Assembly: GCF_000417875.1 (NCBI RefSeq)
Contig: NW_006920874.1
Span: 1 to 11,167, forward strand
DNA: 11,167 nucleotides
Direction of reading: 5' to 3'
Source: Pseudozyma flocculosa PF-1
Taxonomy: Eukaryota > Basidiomycota > Ustilaginomycetes > Ustilaginales > Ustilaginaceae
Below, piece by piece: positions 1 through 6,769 of this stretch (positions are counted from its first letter, which is position 1; the number at the start of each line of letters is the position of its first letter). The position numbers and the translations under genes were made by a program. A model generated the notes under the pieces. The model searched no databases, was not told the origin of the DNA, and saw only the letters and a program-made list of their open reading frames with translations.

Positions 1-26
1 CGCGCGCTTTGTCTCGGCCGACCCTC

Positions 27-66
<40 letters not shown>

Positions 67-235
67 ATCGCTCTCTGGCTGCTGACCGTCTGGCGGCCGT
101 CTTTCCTTGTCTTCTCTTTCGCACCCACCATATACCCGCTCTCCCGACGCTATCGACGGCAAGGGCATCCATCTTCGCCTCCCGCTCTCGCCCTGCTTCT
201 GCCGCTCCCCCTCGCCGACATCGCAGCGAGCCAGC
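1..235 (+). promoter_or_regulatory. Upstream flank of KEX1-like gene: 5' leader or end of a 5' intron
   Basis: There is no ATG in any plus-strand frame here, and the frame used by the downstream gene is closed by a TGA at 83-85. The stretch is strongly pyrimidine-rich, contains a CTGAC branch-like site at about 81-85, and ends with CAG triplets at 224-226 and 232-234 just before the ATG at 236. It can be read as a CT-rich 5' UTR, or as the 3' part of an intron whose upstream exon (with a signal peptide) lies outside the window. The sequence alone does not decide between these. Confidence 0.5.
33..64 (+). repeat. (CT)16 microsatellite
   Basis: Sixteen uninterrupted CT dinucleotides lie about 170 nt upstream of the KEX1-like ATG. 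CT-rich tracts are common just upstream of fungal transcription or translation starts, so this may be a core-promoter or leader element. Its length is likely to vary between strains. Confidence 0.95.
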
Positions 236-2434
236 ATGCCCCTCATAGATCCGCACGACCTGTTCCGGAAACGGGGCGTCGAGATCCCCTCGGCTGCATC
301 GTTCTTTGTGCCGGGACTGCCTGACCTTCACGATGCCAACAACGCCAGCAGCAGCAGCTCATCCTCGTCGGGCAGCGTGTCCCACCCTCTGCACATGTCT
401 GCAGGCTACCTGCCCGCCCGGCCGCCAGCCCGCTCCGGCGACAGCGTTCCCAAGGACGATGCCCACCTCTACTTTCTCCTCCTGCGCGCCCGGCACACAC
501 CACCAAAGCGCAAGCTCATCATCTGGTTCAACGGCGGGCCCGGCTGCTCGTCGTTTGACGGCGCCATGATGGAGGTGGGCGCCTGGCGGCTCGACGGCAA
601 CGGCGGCCTCGTGTGGGCCCAGGACGGCGGCAGCTGGAACGAGTACGCCGACATCCTCTTCCTCGACCAGCCCGTCGGCACCGGGTTCAGCTACGTCAAC
701 ACCAACGGCTACAGCACCACCCTCACGCAGGCCGCCGACGAGGTCGTCTACTTTCTCCAGCGCTTTGTCGAAGTCTTTCCCGAGTACGGCCGGGACGTCG
801 AGACGCGCTACGGCAGTACCGGCAGCGGCGTCGACGTCTACCTCGCTGGCGAGAGCTTTGCGGGCCAGTACATCCCCTATACGGCGTCGGCGCTGTTGCA
901 CGCGCCACGCCCTCCCGTCTCGCTCAAGGGCATCGCAATCGGCAACGGCTTCATGGACCCGAGATCGCAGTACGGCACCGAGCTCGAAGTGATGATCTCA
1001 AAGGGACTCTGGACGACCAACTCGCCCGAATACCGCAAGGTGGCCCAGGTCGTCGACCGGTGCCGCAAGATGCTCGACAAGGGCGCCAGCGAGCTCCACC
1101 GCGCCACAGCTCCCTGCGACGACATCCTCCAGACCATTGTCCAGCTCAGCTACAGGCGCGAAAAGCTCGAGGGCAAGCAGCAGGGCGGCGGCGTTGTCGT
1201 TGGCGAGGGCAACGCCGGCGGCAACACGTGCATCAACATCTACGACGTCCGGCTGCGCGACACGGCGCCGGCGTGCGGCATGAACTGGCCGCCGACGCTG
1301 GCGCCGACGTACGCCTACCTGGCGCGCGCCGACGTACGCCAGGCGCTCCACGTCGACAACAAGCACAAGCCCGAGGCGTGGGTCGAGTGCAACAACAACG
1401 TCGGCGGCGCCATGCGCTCCGACTCGACGTCGGCGCCGTCGGTGACGCTGCTGCCCAAGCTGCTCGAGTCCGGGTTAAAGGTGCTGCTGTTTGCCGGCGA
1501 GGAGGACCTGATCTGCAACGCCATCGGCGTGCGGCGCACCGCCGAAAACCTGGTGTGGGGCGGACAGAAGGGTTTCGGCGCGCAGCAGTCGCAGCCGTGG
1601 CACCTCAACCACACCGAGGTCGGGTCGTGGAAGGAGGCGCGCAACCTGAGCTACGTCGGCATCAAGGGGGCCAGCCACATGGTGGGCTTCGACGCGCCGC
1701 TGGCGAGCCACGACATGATGCTGCGCTGGATGGGCGTCGACTTTTGGAGCGTCGCCGGGCCGAATGCGCGCCTGCCCAGCCGCGTGGGCGGCGGGCCGGA
1801 CCGCATGATTGGCGCCACGGCCGGTGCGCCGCTCGGCAGCGCCCAGGACGAGATGGCGCCCGATGCCAAGACCAAGGAGGAGATCGCCGAGGAGGCCAAG
1901 TGGGAAGCCTACTAGTGAGTCGCCGAGACACTGTGGAAGGGGCGATCGCTCCGCGAGAGAGGCTGTCGCTGACCTCGTCCTCTGCTCCCGACAACGCCCG
2001 CACGCCTGCTCTCCTTCTCGGCGCGATCTTTCCCCTCACCTCCCCGCAGCAACGCCGGCTCGCTCGCGCTGGTCGTGCTGCTGATCGCCGTGGCGCTGGG
2101 CACGTTTGTGCTGCTGCGGATGCGTCGCAAGCGGCGGCCGCTGCGGACGGGCGCACTGCCCAAGGACCGGATGGGGCGTAACGGCCACCTGCGGCTGTCG
2201 AGCACGACGGAGCTGCGCACGCCGGACGACGAGGAGCGGCCCATGGAGCTCGAGCGGCTCGTGGATGAGCGACGCCGCGATGGGAGCGGTAGCGTCAGCG
2301 GTAGCTTTGACGACGATGTTGGGCGGAGGGACAAGGAGCGGATCTTTGATGTTGGAGAGAGCGATAGTGGTGACGACGAGGAGGGGGAGGGGGGTCGACG
2401 TCGGAGAGATGCGGGGATGACGGAGGGCGCGTGA
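236..2434 (+). CDS. KEX1: KEX1-like pheromone-processing serine carboxypeptidase (peptidase S10), two exons; N-terminus probably incomplete
   Basis: Joined 236-1914 and 2050-2434, giving 687 residues from the ATG at 236. Kex1 is a late-Golgi type I membrane protease that removes C-terminal Lys/Arg left by Kex2, maturing pheromones and secreted peptides. Visible S10 features are NGGPGCSS (residues 99-106) followed by a Kex1-style DGAMMEVG, the nucleophile Ser207 in GESFAGQY, Asp424 in GEEDLICN and His481 in [10 protein letters not shown]-x-S/T sites occur at NAS (36), NHT and NLS. A serine run covers residues 38-45. Exon 2 encodes a hydrophobic segment (about 564-582), then a basic stop-transfer and an acidic cytoplasmic tail, the architecture expected for Kex1 rather than soluble carboxypeptidase Y. 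The oddity is the N-terminus: residues 1-22 contain no hydrophobic signal peptide although the mature-like SFFVPGLPD follows, so an upstream exon is likely. Length is close to known Kex1 proteins. Family call is firm; the start is uncertain. Confidence 0.87.
1915..2049 (+). other. Spliceosomal intron of the KEX1-like gene
   Basis: The donor is GTGAGT at 1915-1920 and the acceptor CCCGCAG ends at 2049. CTGAC (1969-1973) and CTCAC (2036-2040) are candidate branch sites. Splicing joins TA to C to make a Tyr codon, and the frame then continues into a transmembrane helix, which strongly supports the junction. Unspliced, TA plus the donor G forms a TAG stop at 1913-1915. The length of 135 nt is a multiple of three. 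Confidence 0.9.
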
Positions 2435-2563
2435 GCCGTCTTCGGTGGTCGCCATGCTGAGTCGGCGGACGCGGGATGGGTAGGGACACCTCTTTTTGGT
2501 TTCCCCCTCGCCAGCCTCGCCACCACTACCTCGCAGCTCTGCTCTCGCTCCTCCTTCGCCCTC

Positions 2564-2582
2564 GTCGCTACATCCTAGCGAC
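2564..2582 (+). repeat. Short perfect inverted repeat (hairpin) in the KEX1 3' flank
   Basis: GTCGCTA (2564-2570), a five-base loop CATCC, then TAGCGAC (2576-2582) form a perfect 7-bp stem about 130 nt after the KEX1-like stop. It could fold in the 3' UTR. No U-run follows, as expected for a eukaryote. Chance occurrence is possible. Confidence 0.5.
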
Positions 2583-3053
2583 ACTCGTAGTAGCACACAC
2601 TCCACCCTCGTTCTACCCCGCCCCACCCTGCCCTGCCCTACTTTGCATCGCCTTGCCATGCGCCCCTCGCCGTCCCTACTCGTTCCGTTGCAGCACACTC
2701 CTCCTCTTCCTCCTCCTCTCGACTCGGTAGCGTCGTCGTTTGACGATCCACGTTCTTTATTTCCATCCTAATCAATCATGTTCAGGCAGGAGGGAGGGGT
2801 TCGTGATGACGGGGGGGAGCGTATCGTGCCCTACCTCGCGACGCAGGGGTGGGGGAGGGGGGCCAAGGTCGACCGGCTATCGCTGCTTGTGTGCCGATCA
2901 CAGTCGAAACGGTATCGAAGGGTAGGGGCGTCGAGGCCATTGGTCGATACTGTCACCTCCCACGCGCCAAGGGAGGGGTACAGCGGTGGTTTCGACCATG
3001 TCGCGGCTGGCCGTAACAGGGTCGTAGCGCCACTGCCGTCACCGTGACCGTCC

Positions 3054-3087
3054 TCGCATCGTATCGCATCGCACCGCATCGCGTCGT
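3054..3087 (+). repeat. Degenerate CGCATCG short tandem repeat
   Basis: Several imperfect copies of a roughly 5- to 10-base unit (CGCATCG, TATCGCATCG, CACCGCATCG, CGTCG) follow one another. This looks like simple-sequence drift in non-coding DNA, and no function is indicated. Confidence 0.6.
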
Positions 3088-3183
3088 AGCAGCGTGGCGA
3101 GTAACGCACTTGCCCGCTGAGACTGCGCGACCATGCGCTTCTTCGCTTCGCCTGTACACTGCTCGAGCTCCAGGCGACGCGGC

Positions 3184-3254
3184 CTGAGACGAGACGAGAT
3201 GGCACGGCGCGAGACGAGACGAAATAACGGCGCGAGACGAGGTGGCACAACGGG
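3184..3254 (+). repeat. Three degenerate copies of a ~24-bp GAGACGA-containing tandem repeat
   Basis: Copies begin near 3184, 3210 and 3233. Each has one to two GAGACGA motifs followed by an A/G-rich linker and CGGCG or GGCAC. The copies differ by small substitutions and a deletion of one GAGAC unit in the third. It lies in the non-coding tail-to-tail spacer, and translation in any frame gives only repeat-driven peptides. Confidence 0.65.
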
Positions 3255-3928
3255 CCAGGACGGAACCGAGGACGCACCTGCGTGATTTAGGGCCGTACTT
3301 GACCTCGTCGGACGCCTCGAGGGACGATTCGACCGTCTTGCACTGCCTGCCCTGTCAGTGTTCCACGCTTTCACCGCCGACATCGCTGGTTCTTGCCTGA
3401 CGATGCTGTGCTTGCCGATTAGGTGCGTTTGGGTGCGTCGCGCTGCGGTACGGTGCCGTGCAGTGCGGCGCAGTCGTGCGCACCACCTGGCCGTCTTCGC
3501 GCCAACGCTTCAAGGTGCAAGACGATCAGCGCATCGCGCAAAGCTCGTTGCGGCACAAGGTAGGGCGGTCTAGGGTGCAACGGCGACGTTGCAGTGCCAC
3601 GCCGCCGCCACCGTTGTCGTCGTCACCATCATAGTCTTGGGGGCGAAGCGCCAACCAGCCGGCTGGAAATGACGTGCAGAGGCTATTTCTAGGCCCGACA
3701 TATGGAGCGATAGGGCGCTGGAGGCGGTTGAACCGGAAGTCTGAGAGCAAGGGCGAACGAGAGGACCGCAGCAAAGACTGGCGGGCCAGCTTGGACTTGC
3801 CGACCTGGCTCCGACGACGGGCACGTCGAGTCGGTACTCCAAGCCGTCCTGGATGAAACGACGAACGGACGGAGACCACGCTGGGCGCGGGATGGGGCCG
3901 ATCTCGCCCGTGCCCCTGCCCTCGTCGG

Positions 3929-5161
3929 CTACCGCTGCGACGACTTGTCTTCGATATCGAGCGCGACGTCGTACCGGTTGCGATACACCTCCCTCGCCTC
4001 GACGAGGACGGTAAGGTTGAGGCTCTGCAGCAGCAGCGCCTCGTTCTCGCCGTCTACCTGCGCGACACATCCCTGGAACGGCGCTGCGATCAACGACCGC
4101 CCGAGCCCGATGAGCGGCAGCTCCTCGCTCTCGCCGCACCGCACCGCCTCGAGGGCGCTGTCAACCTGCTGCGGCGACAGCTTGGGTCCGGCGACGTTGC
4201 ACATGACTACGACCGCCTCGGTCTCGAGCGCCCGTGTGGTGCAGAGGCTGCGGAGCAGGTCCTCCTCGCACCGCCGGTTCCAGCGCAGTGCGGCGGCGCC
4301 GCCATCCGAGGCGTACCAGCAGGTCGGCACGAGGATGACGTCCGGGCCCGCCGCCTGTCCCTCGACGTCGAGGTCCGAGAGGTTGCCCTGCTTGGCCGAC
4401 GCCGGCGACTTGAGCATCTGCTCGAAGCGCGAGTACCACGCCAGGTCCCAGCAGATGGCCAGTGATGCGCGCAGCCGCAGCCCGCGCCGCGTCGTGATGC
4501 CAAAAGTTGCGCTGCTGTGCTGCTCTGCATGGGTGAAGGGCGAGGATGACGAGAGGGTGGTGCGCTCCGGGTGCCAGAGGTTCTGTTTTGTATAGCGATG
4601 GGCTACGGTTCCTGTCCTTGTGACGTAGTAGGCAGTGTTGTAGAGCGGACGCTTCTCGGTCGGTCCTTTTGCAGACGAGGACGGCGAGGAGGGGTTGGCC
4701 TGGGGACGAGCTCGTGCATCGTCGAGGCGGTGAGGTATCTGCTGGCCGGCGTCGGGGCTGTCGGTGGTGTCCGCGGCGGCGTCGTCGTTGTCGTCGATAT
4801 CGGCCAGCTCGACGACGGTGCCGGCGACAATGTCGATCCCCGCCTGATGTGCAATCTGCTTTATCGCCTCGAGCCAGGGCTTGTCGTCTTGATCCTGGTC
4901 GTCGGCGCTGCCCCTGACGCCCTGCCAGTGTCCATGAGTGGCGCCGCTGAGGAAGTACTCTGGGAAGATGACGATGTCGGCGCCGGCTTGAGCTGCCGTG
5001 TGTGCGCACGAGGACAGCTTGGCGAGCGAGTGCTGGGCTGCGTTTGGGTGGTGTAGTCCGGTGTCGTCGGGGAGGAGCTGTGCGAGGGCGATGTGGAGCT
5101 GCTGCCGGGGCGAGAGGTGGGCAATGCTGCCTTGGACTGGTATCGCGTGGCTGTCTGGCAT
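3929..5161 (-). CDS. Carbon-nitrogen hydrolase (nitrilase superfamily), substrate unknown
   Basis: A single exon of 410 residues. The ATG at 5161-5159 sits in an excellent Kozak context (GCCGCCATG on the minus strand) and the TAG is at 3931-3929. Nitrilase-superfamily enzymes cleave non-peptide C-N bonds with a Glu-Lys-Cys triad. All three are visible: Glu68 in VIFPEYFLSG, Lys192 in RYTKQNLWHPER and Cys237 in LAICWDLAW, followed by the strand PDVILVPTCWYAS. The NLWHPER and ICWDLA motifs match the large group of fungal carbon-nitrogen hydrolases with no assigned substrate, rather than typical plant-type nitrilases (inference from motifs). Residues about 119-170 are an Asp-, Pro- and Ser-rich insertion between the Glu and Lys motifs, so the protein is longer than the usual ~300 residues. 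There is no signal peptide, so it is probably cytosolic. It is convergent with KEX1 and divergent from the lipin gene. Amidase, carbamoylase or nitrilase activity all remain possible. Confidence 0.87.
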   Translation of the reverse strand: MPDSHAIPVQGSIAHLSPRQQLHIALAQLLPDDTGLHHPNAAQHSLAKLSSCAHTAAQAGADIVIFPEYFLSGATHGHWQGVRGSADDQDQDDKPWLEAIKQIAHQAGIDIVAGTVVELADIDDNDDAAADTTDSPDAGQQIPHRLDDARARPQANPSSPSSSAKGPTEKRPLYNTAYYVTRTGTVAHRYTKQNLWHPERTTLSSSSPFTHAEQHSSATFGITTRRGLRLRASLAICWDLAWYSRFEQMLKSPASAKQGNLSDLDVEGQAAGPDVILVPTCWYASDGGAAALRWNRRCEEDLLRSLCTTRALETEAVVVMCNVAGPKLSPQQVDSALEAVRCGESEELPLIGLGRSLIAAPFQGCVAQVDGENEALLLQSLNLTVLVEAREVYRNRYDVALDIEDKSSQR

Positions 5162-5185
5162 GGCGGCGAGGCTAGGTGGGTGGCC

Positions 5186-5286
5186 GGGCAAGAGAGGCGC
5201 AGCGCGGGGTAAGGCTGGAAGGCGGCGGTGGGGGTGGATGTCTGGGCAAGAGAGGCGCAGGGCGCGATACGGCTGCAAGGCGGCGG
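5186..5286 (+). repeat. Two-copy direct repeat, 58-bp period, just upstream of the hydrolase ATG
   Basis: Copy one is 5186-5228 and copy two is 5244-5286. The first 17 bases (GGGCAAGAGAGGCGCAG) are identical, and I count 38 of 43 aligned positions matching. The period is not a multiple of three and the repeat lies outside the coding sequence, 25-125 nt upstream of the minus-strand ATG. It therefore sits in the probable 5' leader or core promoter. Confidence 0.85.
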
Positions 5287-5322
5287 CGGTGGTGGTGATG
5301 GCGGCGGTGGTGGTGGTGGAGA
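5278..5322 (+). repeat. GGC/GGT trinucleotide-rich tract
   Basis: A run of GGC, GGT and GAT triplets reads as CCN repeats on the hydrolase coding strand. It follows directly on the second copy of the 58-bp-period repeat. Slippage-prone simple sequence in the probable leader. Confidence 0.7.
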
Positions 5323-5746
5323 AGAGGAGAAAGGGTGACAAGGCCGTCAGTCACCTCTGGGTTGTCGACCCTGGAAGCCGGCGAGATGTCGGCAGGGCCG
5401 TGCGCCAGGGTGCAATGGGATCGGGGAAAGGGGTGGTCTGGGCCCGATGGACGGTCGGGTGCGCCGCGGGCCAGGCCAGGCGGGGCCGCGGCGAGATGAG
5501 GGCGGGCGTGCACCTCTGACGTTTTCTTGGCAGCGGAGCAGGGACTTGCTGGAACGTGCCGCCCGCTGGGAGAGACGGCCAAGGTGCCGGATGGCGGCCG
5601 TATGCCGACTTTTGTATGGCGGGCGCCCCTCTGGGCCGTCGTTGTAGCTGATGGGAATGATGATGAGGGCAAGGGGGAGGCCGTCGTCGGGCCAGGCCGA
5701 GGGTAGGCTAGGGGCTCGGCCAGCCAGGGTTTAGGTGATGCTTTGA

Positions 5747-5765
5747 CCCCCCCCCCCCCCCCCCC
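5747..5765 (+). repeat. C19 homopolymer
   Basis: Nineteen consecutive C residues, followed by T and CCC, lie in an otherwise G-rich part of the divergent spacer. Such runs are hypermutable, are prone to sequencing and assembly length errors, and may adopt non-B DNA structure. Confidence 0.93.
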
Positions 5766-5848
5766 TCCCGAGTCGAGGGGCCGAGGATGGGGTCGAGCGA
5801 GGATCGAGGATATGGGGCCGTGTCAGTTGACGGATCGGATGGCCCGAC

Positions 5849-5902
5849 AGAGGGAGAGGGAGGGAGAGACGGGGAGAGGCAGAGAGAGAGAGAGGGGGGG
5901 GG
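5849..5902 (+). repeat. Polypurine tract with (AG)7 and a G run
   Basis: An almost pure purine stretch with single C interruptions near 5870 and 5880. It ends in seven AG units (5881-5894) and a run of G. On the hydrolase strand it is a CT-rich tract of the kind seen in fungal promoters, and it has potential to form triplex DNA. Confidence 0.85.
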
Positions 5903-5985
5903 CATGGCCGTGGCCCGCGGCTTGACCAGTTGGGGGCCCTGGCTGTTGCAAGCTGCGCCCTCCACTTTGCGCTTTCTCTCTGCGT

Positions 5986-6028
5986 GGCCGGGCCTTGCTT
6001 GTTGGCGAGGCCAAAGCCAGGCCCGGCC
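5986..6028 (+). repeat. Imperfect inverted repeat with 15-bp arms
   Basis: Arms 5986-6000 and 6014-6028 are reverse complements at 14 of 15 positions, with a 13-base loop in which TGG and CCA can also pair. The outer ten bases (GGCCGGGCCT / AGGCCCGGCC) are perfect and very GC-rich. GGCCGGGCCT recurs at 6098-6107. The arms lie near the centre of the divergent region. They could be a binding site, a structural element or chance in GC-rich DNA. Confidence 0.75.
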
Positions 6029-6120
6029 CATCGGCGGCGGGGGGGCGGGCCCACCTGGCAAGACGGCGGCGGGCTGCCCCGCGGGCGGCGTAACGCTGGC
6101 CGGGCCTGGCATCTGGCCCC

Positions 6121-6140
6121 GGCTGGCTGGCTGGCTGGCT
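6121..6140 (+). repeat. (GGCT)5 tetranucleotide repeat
   Basis: Five uninterrupted GGCT units in the divergent spacer, non-coding. A plain microsatellite close to the point where the plus strand changes from G-rich to C-rich. Confidence 0.93.
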
Positions 6141-6250
6141 ATGCGGCCCGCCTCTCCGTCTCCCGTCTGCGGCGTGAAAAAGGGCCTGGCCATCTGGATC
6201 CACCACGCCTTTCACCACCGGTCGACTGCTGGTCAAAAGCGCACCCTCGC

Positions 6251-6268
6251 CCTCTCTCTCTCCCTCTC
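6251..6268 (+). promoter_or_regulatory. CT-rich tract upstream of the lipin gene
   Basis: An 18-base pure pyrimidine tract including five consecutive CT units, about 500 nt before the lipin ATG. It lies at the start of a C/T-rich stretch that continues to the gene. This could be a pyrimidine-type fungal core-promoter element or part of a long leader. Placement is by composition only. Confidence 0.45.
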
Positions 6269-6769
6269 GGCTCTTCACACCACCACCAACTCTTGCTCGT
6301 GTCCAACCACCGCTCTGCCACCAACCCAGCACGGCACCAGCCTGGCCCAGACACCGCCGCCTTTGACGCAGCCTTGACCGGCAACTCTCCGCCAGAGTCG
6401 TCGTGTTTCATCTCGACCTCGGCGATCAACGACGCTGCAGGCCTACGGCACCTCTACCACCTCTCCTCTGACCGCTCATCGCAAGCCGGCTGGCTTTGGT
6501 ACCACTACTGCTCCTACTTGGCGCCCGCATCGTCCTACGCACCTCTCTGCCAGCCAGCGGTGCCCATCACAAGGTCAACCCACGGGAATGCCCGCACCAC
6601 ACCTCCGCCTAGCCTAAGGGACCACACCGCCTTTGCACCCATCAGCGGCCGCCCTGTCTTTCGGTAGCCAAAGCGCAACTCCAGCACACTGCCCTCGTCT
6701 GGCACCCCGTCCTCGCCTCAAACGCTCCCAGCTCCCCCTTCCCCACCCCACCCACCGACCTCGCCCGCC

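Larger units (their letters stand above)
2435..3928. other. Tail-to-tail intergenic spacer; no gene seen
   Basis: This lies between the stop of the KEX1-like gene and the stop of the minus-strand hydrolase and should contain both 3' UTRs. 2490-2760 is strongly pyrimidine-rich on the plus strand, 2795-2860 is G-rich, and 3050-3480 holds short degenerate repeats. Open frames here are short and repeat-driven, with no recognisable domain. I see no tRNA-like cloverleaf and no canonical AATAAA on the plus strand downstream of KEX1. An unannotated non-coding transcript cannot be excluded. Confidence 0.7.
5162..6769. promoter_or_regulatory. Divergent intergenic region: likely promoters and leaders of the hydrolase and lipin genes
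   Basis: The two neighbours are transcribed away from each other, so both promoters should lie here. The plus strand is G-rich over most of 5162-5930 and C/T-rich from about 6190 to 6769. Each half is therefore C-rich on the coding strand of its own gene, as fungal leaders often are. No clear TATA box was seen. Open frames in this stretch begin at non-ATG codons or are low-complexity and match no family I recognise. An intron in either 5' UTR cannot be ruled out. Confidence 0.65.

Noticed and set aside
613..2181. Plus-strand alternative frame of 522 codons overlapping KEX1
   Set aside because: Arg-rich off-frame shadow. The KEX1 frame carries the complete S10 triad and the transmembrane exon.
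2778..3277. Short open frames on both strands in the KEX1-hydrolase spacer
   Set aside because: They are under 150 codons and driven by the CGCATCG and GAGACGA repeats, with no motif or good start context and nothing recognisable.
3316..3345. tRNA T-arm-like stem GACG-ATTCGAC-CGTC
   Set aside because: The loop is one base out of register with the tRNA T-loop consensus, and no A-box, anticodon arm or acceptor stem could be found around it.
5162..5341. N-terminal extension of the hydrolase by about 60 residues in the same frame
   Set aside because: The extended frame has no ATG (it would begin at TTG), is Pro/Arg/Leu-rich simple sequence, and covers a direct repeat whose period is not a multiple of three. 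The ATG at 5161 has an excellent context and leads straight into the conserved fold.
5930..6667. Open frame of 245 codons in the divergent spacer
   Set aside because: It has no ATG start where it opens and no domain, and its composition follows the C-rich leader and microsatellites. It is unlikely to be a gene without expression data.
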